A stretch of 64,000 nt of DNA from Marinagarivorans sp. (GTDB taxonomy: Bacteria; Pseudomonadota; Gammaproteobacteria; Pseudomonadales; Cellvibrionaceae): positions 18,015-82,014 of the forward strand of contig JANQJB010000166.1 of assembly GCA_028281865.1 (NCBI GenBank), in the 5' to 3' direction. The notes below the pieces were generated by a model. The model was not told the origin of the DNA, made no database searches, and saw only the letters and a program-made list of their open reading frames with translations. Of the stretch, positions 19,997 through 29,626 are shown in pieces. The translations under genes were made by a program, and so were the position numbers. The number at the start of each line of letters is the position of its first letter. Position 1 is the first letter of the stretch.

Positions 19997-22900
19997 TTTC
20001 CCGACATCGTCATATATTTGGAGGGCGAACACCCATATTTCTCCTTAAAGCTCTTGCTAAAATAACTCGAGTCTTGAAAACCTACATTAACTAAAACTTC
20101 GGAAACGGAATAAGCACCACTTTTCAACATTTCCGCCGCTTTTCTCAAGCGATAACTACGTATTATATGTGCCGGAGTATTACCCGTTAATGCCTTAATT
20201 TTGCGATAAAAAGTCGCTCGCGAAAAACCCAGCTTTTTGGCGAGTTCGGTGATATCCAATTCGGGGTCGTCAAACTGTTCTTCCAGCAAAGCTTCCATAC
20301 GTTGTAAAAAAAAGTTATCCGTTTCGTTTAAAGCGGCAGTCTCAAGAGAGGCTTTTGGATTTGCATTGAACTGCTGCTGAATACGCTTGCGATTCTCAAG
20401 CAAGTTATTTAAGCGTGCTATCAGAAATTCCACGTCAATGGGTTTGGCTATATATTCGTCCGCACCTACTTCAAGCCCCTCCAAAGCATAGTTACGCTCT
20501 CCCAAGGCTGTTAATAATATAACGGGGATGTGGCAGGTCGCTTCATGACGTTTTAAGCGCCTGCAACACTCAAATCCATCAATTTCAGGCATCATAACAT
20601 CTGAGATAATAATATCAGGAATATTAGCTTGCGCCGCATCTATTCCCGTCTCACCGTTTTCTGCTTCAATAATTTGAAAATACTCATCCAGCGAAAACTT
20701 CAAAATTTCTCGAATTTCGCGATTATCCTCTATAACAAGTAACAGAGGTTTTTCTTCGTCGGTATTTAAGATGCGAATACCTTCTCTTCCTTTATCAAGC
20801 TCAAATAATTTGTTTTCCGTCACAACTCTGCTTAATGGAACTACTACGTGAAAAGTCGTACCCCTATTTGAATCTACATCAGTAGGGCTCGTCAGATGAA
20901 TTTCCCCTTCCATTAGGTCGACCAACTGTTTCACATAAGCTAGACCAATTCCAAATCCATCTTCACTAAGCATTTTGCTAGCCCGATAAAAGTCGCTAAA
21001 TATTTTTTGTTGTATTTGAGCACTGATGCCAGGTCCATTATCAGCAATCTCAATTTCTAGGCTCGACTTTTCTTCATCTACGTCCTTAATAGAGACGACC
21101 AAATTCACCTCACCGCCAGGCTGAGTATACTTAATAGCATTAGTAATCAAATTGTCGGCTATTTTCTGTATTTTGTCTTTATCATACTTGTGAATATGAA
21201 GCGAGACATCAGCGGTAATTTGTAGTGCAACGTTTTTATTTTGAGCCAATGGTTTAAAGCTCATAAATATACCATTAACAAATTCGATGGGATCACCGAT
21301 ATCAAAGTGCATTTCTTCCTGCCCCGCATCTAGACGTCGGATTTGTAAAATCTGATCGACAAGCTGTTTTAAACGCAAACTGCTGTTGTAAGCCAGGTCG
21401 ATAAGTTTTACCTGCTCAGGCGTGTTTGCTATTTTTTTTAGCTTTTCCAACGGGCCGAGTATTATAGTTAACGGTGTACGGAGCTCGTGTGTGACGTGGG
21501 TATAAAATTCAAGTCTTATTTTATTGAGTATTAATAAATGTTTTTCACGCTCACGAATAATATAAGCGATTAAACCAACGATTGCTGCAAACAAGCTCGC
21601 CATTAACACCACGAACCAGGGTTGCAACCACAACGGCGCTTGCACAGTAAAGCTAACTCTAGTTGAACTTGGACTTACATTTCCCACCGCATCACGCACA
21701 GTAAGTTCCAGCGAATGCGTACCATGCTTTAAATTATCTAGCGTAATGTTCGTATTATTTTGATAACTAGACCATTCCTGATCGTCAACACGATAACGAT
21801 ATAACAAATGCTCTGCTGTGGTTTGATTCCATTTATCGTAGCCCTGCCAACGAATAAATTGCTTGCCCAGCGCGGCAACTTTCTCGGAATATTCCATTAT
21901 ACGTAATCTTGGAGGGTCTTGATCGGGACGATATTTTACACTGCGAATCTTGGTATATTGTGTACCTTTTTTATCCTTAAAGCCCAAAGCCCTTTCGTAC
22001 CAAAATGCAATCGCGTAGTTAAACCACAACGATCCATCTGAGTCTATTTTCATATTTCCGCTTTTTCGCATCATATAAAACGGCTCCGGTAAAAAGTGCC
22101 GATTCCAAACCTGGCCGTCAAAATAAACAACACCCTGAAACGTCATCGCATACAACCGACCATCTTTCGTTGGATGAATAAAGACTGCGGGGCTACTGCC
22201 AGTCGTATGTTCTTTCGGGAAAAATCGCCACTCGCTACCATCGAAACGATGCAAACCTCGGCCGAAGGACGCGATCCAAATAATATCTTGCGCCATCGCA
22301 ATATGATTAGACTCTTCAGCACGATAATTATCTGGCATCTGAACTTCTAACGCAGCATGCCCGTCAAATCGAAAAAGCTGACGCGAAACTAGCCACAACG
22401 TTTTATTCTCCGACTGCATAAAATCTGAAATGACAAAGGGCACCTGCGGTGGTTTGAAATGTTCACTCACCCATTGATCATTTTGATCAAAGGTAAAGCG
22501 AATAAACCCGCCTTTGTAACGCGCCGAACTCCCGCGAAGGTTTTGTCCATTGCCCATATAAAAATTACCATCTACATCTTCAAAAAAAGCGCGATAAAAA
22601 ATTGTTGATGCGAAATCGTGAGTCACATATTTTTTCCATTGATTTCCGTCGTAGCGCGAAAATGCGGCGTCTAAACCATCTGAGCCCACAACAAAAACGT
22701 GGCCGTTTCGCGCCACATGAATGAGGACGGGTGTGTCAATAATATTTGTCGGGTCGTGATGTACCCACCACTTTTGACTGCCCTTGTTATATGAAATGAT
22801 TTCTTCTTGCGCGCTAATGAACCACTGATTTCCATTCCGATCATCATCTTGATAAACCATACCGCTAAATTCTTGAAATTGCTCACGCGTCCGATCAAGA

Positions 22901-23904
22901 CTGTAAACACGTCCCGATAATGTACCCACCCACAGTTTGTGGTCGCGCGACTCGTAGACGAAAATGTTTGACAAATTTTGGCGAAACCGCTGGTGATCGA
23001 TGTGCATCCACTGCCCATCTTTGTACTGGTAAAGACCATTGTTAGAACCAAAAACTATTGTTCCATCAAAAGTCTCTACGACCGACGAAAGAATTTGGCG
23101 TATAGGGTGCTCTATCCAAGTATTCGTTGCAGCCCGATACTGAAAAATTCCGCTGTCCGGATATTTGTCAATCACCCAAATATCACCCTGAGCGTCGACA
23201 AAAGGCCGGAATTTATGAGTCGAATCCGATGCAATATTTTTCGGCAGCTCAGTACTACATATCGAGAGGTCGAGAGGATCGTCGGTGACCTGTTTAAGTT
23301 TTGCAAGCGGGCAAACATAAATAGCTCCCGCGTCCTCCATCGTTACCCACAATCTATCTTGCCGATCCGCCGCTAAACCAATTGCTAAACGTTTCGAAAT
23401 CTCCAAAACAAGGGTAGGTTTGTCGCCACTTATTCGCACAATACCTTGAGGTATGCGAAGCCAAACTGTGCCCGTAGCATCCTCGGCAAAGGAGTTATGA
23501 ATGAGGCCTGAGAAGCGAAGCTTATACACTTGTCGCCAGCGATCGCCATCGAAACTATAAATGCCATCACGATTAATGACATACACATGCCCACTCTTTG
23601 AGGCGTACATTTCGTAAACCGCTTGCTGTTCAATGCCGTCTTCGGGCCCAAAGTGCGTTAACTCATAGCCATCATAGCCATAGATACCGGTCTCAGTACC
23701 AAATAGTATTACGCCATCCGGAGCTTGCACCATCGTCCGAAAGCCTTTACCCCGCAGGGGTTCGACTTCATTCCAAAGCCAGGCTTGTGTCAGTGGCTCT
23801 ACAATCTTCGGTTGATAATCATGCACAACATTTTGTGCAGAGCAGTACCCGCACGTCAAAACGTAAAATAAACAAGCGATGAACAGTGAAACTAGTTGCT
23901 TCAT
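19993..23904 (-). CDS. Hybrid two-component system: Reg_prop/Y_Y_Y sensor, histidine kinase, receiver and AraC output in one protein
   Basis: 1303 residues, GGAG 6 nt before ATG 23904. Signal peptide about 1-23; a long periplasmic double propeller of Reg_prop repeats (about 30-690; GVILFGTETGIYGYDGYEL is one clear unit); Y_Y_Y domain (about 690-757); one membrane segment (about 763-785); histidine kinase with His806 in THELRTPLTIILGP, then an ATPase domain with DNGPGIS; receiver domain with phospho-acceptor Asp1102 in IIISDVMMPEIDG; C-terminal AraC HTH (about 1205-1300, ELAKKLGFSRATFYRKIK). Such proteins sense polysaccharide breakdown products and are best known in Bacteroidetes. It is convergent with the siderophore-type receptor and has no catabolic cluster directly beside it, so its target is open. 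Confidence 0.93.
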   Translation of the reverse strand: MKQLVSLFIACLFYVLTCGYCSAQNVVHDYQPKIVEPLTQAWLWNEVEPLRGKGFRTMVQAPDGVILFGTETGIYGYDGYELTHFGPEDGIEQQAVYEMYASKSGHVYVINRDGIYSFDGDRWRQVYKLRFSGLIHNSFAEDATGTVWLRIPQGIVRISGDKPTLVLEISKRLAIGLAADRQDRLWVTMEDAGAIYVCPLAKLKQVTDDPLDLSICSTELPKNIASDSTHKFRPFVDAQGDIWVIDKYPDSGIFQYRAATNTWIEHPIRQILSSVVETFDGTIVFGSNNGLYQYKDGQWMHIDHQRFRQNLSNIFVYESRDHKLWVGTLSGRVYSLDRTREQFQEFSGMVYQDDDRNGNQWFISAQEEIISYNKGSQKWWVHHDPTNIIDTPVLIHVARNGHVFVVGSDGLDAAFSRYDGNQWKKYVTHDFASTIFYRAFFEDVDGNFYMGNGQNLRGSSARYKGGFIRFTFDQNDQWVSEHFKPPQVPFVISDFMQSENKTLWLVSRQLFRFDGHAALEVQMPDNYRAEESNHIAMAQDIIWIASFGRGLHRFDGSEWRFFPKEHTTGSSPAVFIHPTKDGRLYAMTFQGVVYFDGQVWNRHFLPEPFYMMRKSGNMKIDSDGSLWFNYAIAFWYERALGFKDKKGTQYTKIRSVKYRPDQDPPRLRIMEYSEKVAALGKQFIRWQGYDKWNQTTAEHLLYRYRVDDQEWSSYQNNTNITLDNLKHGTHSLELTVRDAVGNVSPSSTRVSFTVQAPLWLQPWFVVLMASLFAAIVGLIAYIIREREKHLLILNKIRLEFYTHVTHELRTPLTIILGPLEKLKKIANTPEQVKLIDLAYNSSLRLKQLVDQILQIRRLDAGQEEMHFDIGDPIEFVNGIFMSFKPLAQNKNVALQITADVSLHIHKYDKDKIQKIADNLITNAIKYTQPGGEVNLVVSIKDVDEEKSSLEIEIADNGPGISAQIQQKIFSDFYRASKMLSEDGFGIGLAYVKQLVDLMEGEIHLTSPTDVDSNRGTTFHVVVPLSRVVTENKLFELDKGREGIRILNTDEEKPLLLVIEDNREIREILKFSLDEYFQIIEAENGETGIDAAQANIPDIIISDVMMPEIDGFECCRRLKRHEATCHIPVILLTALGERNYALEGLEVGADEYIAKPIDVEFLIARLNNLLENRKRIQQQFNANPKASLETAALNETDNFFLQRMEALLEEQFDDPELDITELAKKLGFSRATFYRKIKALTGNTPAHIIRSYRLRKAAEMLKSGAYSVSEVLVNVGFQDSSYFSKSFKEKYGCSPSKYMTMSGN

Positions 23905-24362
23905 TGAGCACTCCGTTCACGCCCATTCACAAATATAAACGTTTGAATTAAAACTGTTTCGATCATTCTAATCGACTGACAAAAATGACTAAGAGGAGGG
24001 AGAAAGATATTACTGAATTTAAACATTTCTCCAGTGAGGCACTACAACAACTTATGTCATTGTCTCAGAAGTTGAGATTCCAGTTCAATTTTTTCAATCT
24101 GAGACGCTACAACAACTATTGAGACTTGAGTTATAACAAAAAGAGCGGCCAAAGATTTAGTCTAACTACCGAAATACAGAGCAAATGAGCCGCTTAACCA
24201 GCAGAGTAGCGCCAAAAATTGTTGAACACGTTTGGCAATGCTGATAATCAAAGTAACTAACACCGATTAGGCTGGTTCAAAAGGTGAGCGAAAAGCTCGC
24301 CCTGCTCTTTCACACAATAAAACACACGTCGAGACAGGTGCGTGTCGTGTAAGGAGGCCACT
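23905..24362. other. Intergenic region between divergent regulators, with an imperfect direct repeat
   Basis: This 458-nt gap separates the hybrid sensor and the AraC gene and must hold both promoters. A 17-nt motif is repeated at 24036-24052 and 24101-24117 with two mismatches (core CTACAACAACT). The strong site AAGGAGG at 24351-24357 belongs to the AraC gene. I see no coding region or RNA gene. Confidence 0.45.
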
Positions 24363-25499
24363 ATGGCGACTCATATGTTTAGTGGTGATAGAACAAATCT
24401 CGAAACAGGTACTTGCAGCACATTTTTTGCCGAACATCTCTACAAGTGTCTTCTCAAAGCCAGTAAACAACCGGCGAATTCAAAAGAAAATTTAGCATTC
24501 AACTTTCCATCTTTTAATGAAGAGAGCCGCAAAACCCGTGACGAGTTCTCACGCTGCTATAACAACGAAGTGCTGGCCATAGTCAATGCTCTGCTAAGCT
24601 CAGAGGGCCCTGAAAACTCACTTCGCCTGATCGCGCCGGTAAAGCCAGAACCGCGAATGCTCGGACAAGTGGGCGTAGCGGGTCTTTTGTGCCGCAATCT
24701 GGGAGAGGCATTGAATTTAAGTATCAAATACCAATCCATTATCCAGCAACTCGCAAGCTTGAAGCTTGTGGAGCTAGGCAATTACGCTACCTTAGTTGTC
24801 ACCTCCAACCTCGAGGACGAAGCGCACAACTTTGTAACCATGTTAGTTTTGACTGCCTACATTCAAATAGGTCGCAATCTAGTCAGTGATTTCGATACCT
24901 ATATTCACCGTGTTGACTTCCATCAGTCAGAACCTAATTCCGTTTCTCTGTACCGTGAGTTTTTCAAACGTCCGTTGCAATTCAACTCGGCAGCGAACGC
25001 GATTACTTTTGACAAAAGGCTATTGCATAAAGCTCTACAGCAGCACAGCCCAATTCTACTGAGTCATGTTTGTCAAACACTGGATACTCAAATGATACAC
25101 CTCAAACCTGACAACTCTGCAAAAGCAAAAGTTATTCGTTATTTGCGGACCACGCTTAGTAACAAAAAGCCAAGCCTCTCTGGCGCCGCTGTTGCGCTGA
25201 ATATTGGTGAGCGCAGCCTAAAAAGGCGGCTACAGGCAGAAAACACGAGTTATACAGAGCTGCTTTCCTCCGTTCGGCGCGAATTGGCAGCACACTATGT
25301 GCAAGAATCACACATGCCAATGGCAGAAGTTTCTGACCGACTGGGTTTTATAGACCAAAGCGCTTTCACACGCGCGTTTAAATCTTGGTTCAACTGCACA
25401 CCTGGCAGTTATCGCAAACAGCACCTCTCAAAAACGAAGCCGTTAGTTTCACAACAAATTCTCAGAAGCCCTAACACTGTATTTAAACAAGCTGGCTAG
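24363..25499 (+). CDS. AraC-family regulator with arabinose-binding-like N-terminal domain
   Basis: 378 residues from ATG 24363, chosen for AAGGAGG 5 nt upstream rather than the GTG at 24342. The first about 230 residues match the OruR/ArgR-like 'arabinose_bd' domain (GVAGLLCRNLGEALNLSIKY; FFKRPLQFNSAANAITFD). The C-terminal AraC HTH pair is clear: LSGAAVALNIGERSLKRRL and MAEVSDRLGFIDQSAFTRAF, then WFNCTPGSYRK. Regulators of this class often control catabolism of small metabolites and act as homodimers. The next gene, 341 nt downstream in the same direction, is the cytochrome/PA14/DUF1080 fusion, a plausible target (inference). Nothing is truncated. Confidence 0.88.
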   Translation: MATHMFSGDRTNLETGTCSTFFAEHLYKCLLKASKQPANSKENLAFNFPSFNEESRKTRDEFSRCYNNEVLAIVNALLSSEGPENSLRLIAPVKPEPRMLGQVGVAGLLCRNLGEALNLSIKYQSIIQQLASLKLVELGNYATLVVTSNLEDEAHNFVTMLVLTAYIQIGRNLVSDFDTYIHRVDFHQSEPNSVSLYREFFKRPLQFNSAANAITFDKRLLHKALQQHSPILLSHVCQTLDTQMIHLKPDNSAKAKVIRYLRTTLSNKKPSLSGAAVALNIGERSLKRRLQAENTSYTELLSSVRRELAAHYVQESHMPMAEVSDRLGFIDQSAFTRAFKSWFNCTPGSYRKQHLSKTKPLVSQQILRSPNTVFKQAG

Positions 25500-25840
25500 C
25501 GGCGCTACGCTAAATTCGGTATTGAGCGTTTCACTACAACGCCTCCGAGACGTACCCGAAAACTGTATCGTGCCCCTCTCAAAGACAAATAGTTATAGGG
25601 AAATCTACGGCTTTTATAATCCTATTGCATATCGTTAGTGCGCCAACACATAAAAAAACATCAAATCGGTTGGCATAAAAGAGCAAAATGCATAAGATTA
25701 CCTCGCTAATGGTTAAAAAAGTGGCTATTTTCTTTTTCATCGCGAGGCAACATTTCTAAATGTTTGGCCGAGAAGGTGCCCTAGAATCAAAAAAAACCAG
25801 TCACCCAACCGCTTAACCGCATTATTGCTAAACCGGATAT
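25500..25840. other. Intergenic, nothing recognised
   Basis: 341 nt between the AraC gene and the cytochrome fusion gene. It should carry the promoter of the fusion gene. The ribosome-binding site before ATG 25841 is weak (CGGAT). No repeat or small gene was recognised. Confidence 0.4.
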
Positions 25841-28800
25841 ATGGCGTTCTTATCGATATCAGTGACTAAGATCAGCAGGGCTGCTCTAGTCATAATGTTT
25901 ATTGCCTATTTGCTTTCCTTTTATATCAATTTCGATGTAAATAAGAACTCTAGTTACGAGCGCCCGCTCGATCCCTGGGTATTTAGATCCGTACTCGACT
26001 CAAAGCCTAGAATCGCAACCGCGGCACTGCACGATAACCTATATGTTGCCTACGATACTCAAGCAGGCTTACTTTACAAAGCATGGAAAGGTAGAGTTAA
26101 GCTGCAGGGCCTTGTCTACGATGGAACGCACGGTCCGCAGCCGGAAAGCGAAGGTGTTACCTTTAGCCTCAACCAAAACTCACAACACTGGCACCTTCAA
26201 TGCGACGAACGTGAGGCTCCACTAATTTATAAATATTTGGGTCACGGGTTCGACCAGGGACAGGTAGTGTTCAAATACCAGTTTCGCGCACCAAATGGCA
26301 AAGCTATTGATGTTTATGAGAAACCAGAATACACAGCGATTGACGAGAAAGACGGATTCCAACGCAATTTTAATGTTAAGCACCTTCCTAAAAATTGCGA
26401 CCTCTCTCTGGACATTCATGTTGTCAATCTAAGTTCTGAGCGAGCCTGGCTAACGAACGGCCGACTTAAAATCGAAGCCAATGACGAAAATGCGTTACGC
26501 GGACAACTAAGGCTCAACCACACTAAAGAAACTTACATTACTTTCCACTTCGACGAAAATAGCAAGCCGGACGATGAGTTAAGCACGATCGAAGAGGCTC
26601 CAAACCTGGAGGACATGGCGAATAAAATTATCGCAGCAAGCGATTGCGCAGCATGTCACGATCGGGAGCAGCAAACAATTGGACCATCATTTAAAGAAAT
26701 CGCTAAAAAATATCGTTTTCAAGAAAACGCGCGCGAATATTTAATTGAAAAAATTAAATTCGGCGGCAGTGGCGTCTGGGGTACAACGGTTATGACGCCA
26801 CACCCAAATTTGTCTGCACAGCAGTTATCGACTCTGACCGACTATATATTATCGCTGGGCCAAAAGAGTGGAACAGAATCTCTCAAAGAAAACGAATTGC
26901 AGGCACTCAGCTTGGGCTTGGATTCTGTTCCTCTATTGCTAAGTACATACGATCCAGTTTATATCACCGATAACCAAAATTATTATCCTGGGCTTGCAGC
27001 CAATTTATATGACACTCCGCGTTACAGTTTTGACAATGTAGAGCCGAGCTTTGGACCAGTGCTTTCCGGTGTAGTACCCGCTCTGCACATTTTCGACAAA
27101 AAAGATTTAGGCCGCTTCCAAAATAATATTTTTGTTTCTTTCAACGGCTATATAAACGTACCAGAAGCCGGTAATTACGTTTTTAAAGCCTTTGCCAACA
27201 ACATCGTCGACATTTATCTCGACGAAAAACTCCTGCTACATGACACGTCGGCAACAGACGAAGAGGAAAAAAATATCTATCTTGAGGAAGGTCTCATTCC
27301 ACTGAGAGTCCATTACCGCCAGCGCACGACCAACGCCACACTTTCGCTGCAATGGAAAAAACCTGGCGACCAAACGTTTACCTTGCTTACTGGCGAACAT
27401 CTAAAACACCAAGGTATTCAATTTAGAGGGACTGTTCCATACGCACCGCGCGACGAACTTATTCGCAGCATTCCCGGCAATACAATTCCGGTCGCTGGTG
27501 TCCACCCGAGCTTGCAACTAAAACAATTTCGCCCCACATCTTTCCAACCTCGTGTCGGCGGAATGGATATGCTATCTGACGGGCGACTATTAATTGCTAC
27601 CTGGGATAAAGAAGGTGCTGTGTATGTAATAGACTCACAAGAAGATAACGTCTCCGGTGGAATCAGTATCCAGCGTATAGCTGCGGGATTAGCAGAACCG
27701 CTGGGTTTGAAAGTCGTTGACAATCGCATCTTCGTTTTACAAAAGCACGAGTTGACGGAATTAATTGATCACAACGGTGACGAAATCATCGATGAATACC
27801 GCGCAGTCAGCAATTTATGGGGCGTCAGCAGCAACTATCATGAATTTGCTTTTGGGCTGGAATATCTCGACGGCTATTTTTACGCTGCTCTGGGCATTGC
27901 CGTAACCCCAGAGGGAAAGAGTGTCAACCAACAACACACCGATAGAGGAAAATTAATACAAATTTCTCCCGAAGATGGAAACTACGATATCGTAGCCAGC
28001 GGATTAAACTCACCTAACGGGTTAACTATTTCCAACAATAATAGACTTTTCGTAACCGACAATGAGGGCGAATGGATTCCCGGAGGCAAATTAATAGAAA
28101 TTCAAGCAGGCGCATTTTACGGACAACGCAGTGCTTTAATAGACAAGCAAAACCCGCCCCTTGAAACTCAACCTTTGTTATGGATACCCAAACAGATAAT
28201 TGTTTCTCCTTCGCAGCCCATACAGTGGACAAATGGTCCGTATAAAGATCAATATCTAATAGGCGATATCGTTGATGGAGGGATTCGAAGAGCATTTATC
28301 GACGTCGTTGATGGAACCTCACAAGGCGGAATGATGCGCTTTTCTCAAGGGTTCGAATCAGGCGTAAACCGACTTGTTTGGGATAAAAGCAATAACAACC
28401 TTTACGTCGGTGGTGTAGGGATTACGGGAGACTGGCAACAAGGAGAAACCCTTCAGTATGGACTGCATAAGCTTGCAATGACGGGAAAAACCGCGTTTGA
28501 AATTTTAGAAACACGATTACAAACCAATGGAATGAAGATCATTATGACAAGCCCGATTCACCCAGGAGAAGTTTTGCAACCCTCGAGTTTTATGGCTACA
28601 CAGTGGTTTTATCAGCCTGACTTACAATATGGCGGAAAAATGCTTGGTAAGACGCTACTTGAAATAAAATCTGTTTCAATTAGTGAAGATCGTCAAGAGA
28701 TTTTTCTGGAAATACCGGGGATCAAGGAAAATCGGATTGTCGACATTCGAATCGTTTCTCCGTTTATCGATACAGAGGAGCGGTCGCTATGGTCAACCAA

Positions 28801-29530
28801 AGTTTGGTATACCGTCCACAAAAAACCTAGTAACCAGTTCGTTCAGGTAAATCCAATTCCAAAAGTCGCGGCCAACACTTTAAGTGATTACGAAAAACAA
28901 ATGGACTGGGAACTATTATTTGATGGAAAGTCGCTAGAAAAATGGCATTGCTACAACAAACTCAGCGACTGTAGTTCTTGGAAAACCACACCAGAATATT
29001 TCTCGCTGGACTATCAAAATAAAATACCTGATATTGCTGATCGCGAGCACTTAATTAGCAATAAGCGCTACACCAATTTTGAATTAAAATTCGAATGGAT
29101 ATTAGAGCGTTCTGGGGCGAGTGGCTTAATGTACGGCATCCAAGAATCGTCTCAGTATGGATCGCCTTGGCAAAGTGGTTTGGAAATGCAAATAATCGAT
29201 AATGTGCACAGGTTAGAGGGACGAGAACCTAAGCAAAAAACAGGTGACTTGCACGATTTAATCGCGTCCAAATTTCCTGCGGCGATTCCTTTTGGTAGCT
29301 GGAATCGAGGATTTATTCGAGTTAACAACGGCTACGTGGAACACTGGATTAACGGCTATAAAGTCGTTGAGTTTGATATTAATTCCGAGCAGTTTAAATT
29401 ACTGAAAAAGAAAAGCCGATTCGCACCTTACAAAGACTTTGGTATTTTGACAGACAGAAAAATAGGTATACAAGACCAGGGAAAAGAAGTGCGATTTAGA
29501 AACTTCAAAATCCGTGAACTTGTCAATTAG
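25841..29530 (+). CDS. Membrane-anchored fusion: unknown domain, cytochrome c, PA14, sorbosone-dehydrogenase-like propeller, DUF1080
   Basis: 1229 residues. An N-terminal hydrophobic segment (about 14-34) is an uncleaved anchor or signal. Residues about 60-255 form a domain I do not recognise. A class I cytochrome c follows, with haem motif CAACH at 269-273 and probable axial Met318 in TTVMTPHP. A PA14-like domain lies at about 408-515 (FNGYINVPEAGNYVFKAF). A six-bladed glucose/sorbosone-dehydrogenase-type propeller spans about 560-900 (GGMDMLSDGRLLIATW, GLNSPNGLTISNNNRLFVTD). A DUF1080 domain ends the protein (about 1020-1229; ELLFDGKSLEKWHCYN, FEWILERSGASGLMYGIQ). Similar combinations are known from planctomycete-type proteins. 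It likely acts outside the inner membrane on sugars, feeding electrons to the cytochrome. The reaction is inferred, and catalytic residues of the propeller were not checked. Confidence 0.85.
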   Translation: MAFLSISVTKISRAALVIMFIAYLLSFYINFDVNKNSSYERPLDPWVFRSVLDSKPRIATAALHDNLYVAYDTQAGLLYKAWKGRVKLQGLVYDGTHGPQPESEGVTFSLNQNSQHWHLQCDEREAPLIYKYLGHGFDQGQVVFKYQFRAPNGKAIDVYEKPEYTAIDEKDGFQRNFNVKHLPKNCDLSLDIHVVNLSSERAWLTNGRLKIEANDENALRGQLRLNHTKETYITFHFDENSKPDDELSTIEEAPNLEDMANKIIAASDCAACHDREQQTIGPSFKEIAKKYRFQENAREYLIEKIKFGGSGVWGTTVMTPHPNLSAQQLSTLTDYILSLGQKSGTESLKENELQALSLGLDSVPLLLSTYDPVYITDNQNYYPGLAANLYDTPRYSFDNVEPSFGPVLSGVVPALHIFDKKDLGRFQNNIFVSFNGYINVPEAGNYVFKAFANNIVDIYLDEKLLLHDTSATDEEEKNIYLEEGLIPLRVHYRQRTTNATLSLQWKKPGDQTFTLLTGEHLKHQGIQFRGTVPYAPRDELIRSIPGNTIPVAGVHPSLQLKQFRPTSFQPRVGGMDMLSDGRLLIATWDKEGAVYVIDSQEDNVSGGISIQRIAAGLAEPLGLKVVDNRIFVLQKHELTELIDHNGDEIIDEYRAVSNLWGVSSNYHEFAFGLEYLDGYFYAALGIAVTPEGKSVNQQHTDRGKLIQISPEDGNYDIVASGLNSPNGLTISNNNRLFVTDNEGEWIPGGKLIEIQAGAFYGQRSALIDKQNPPLETQPLLWIPKQIIVSPSQPIQWTNGPYKDQYLIGDIVDGGIRRAFIDVVDGTSQGGMMRFSQGFESGVNRLVWDKSNNNLYVGGVGITGDWQQGETLQYGLHKLAMTGKTAFEILETRLQTNGMKIIMTSPIHPGEVLQPSSFMATQWFYQPDLQYGGKMLGKTLLEIKSVSISEDRQEIFLEIPGIKENRIVDIRIVSPFIDTEERSLWSTKVWYTVHKKPSNQFVQVNPIPKVAANTLSDYEKQMDWELLFDGKSLEKWHCYNKLSDCSSWKTTPEYFSLDYQNKIPDIADREHLISNKRYTNFELKFEWILERSGASGLMYGIQESSQYGSPWQSGLEMQIIDNVHRLEGREPKQKTGDLHDLIASKFPAAIPFGSWNRGFIRVNNGYVEHWINGYKVVEFDINSEQFKLLKKKSRFAPYKDFGILTDRKIGIQDQGKEVRFRNFKIRELVN

Positions 29531-29626
29531 TTCGTATCTCAACGGAAGACCCCAGACATACAAACAAAGCAGTCATTAATTAATGGCACTTCCAATACTA
29601 ATAACACATTAACTAAAACGGTAAAG

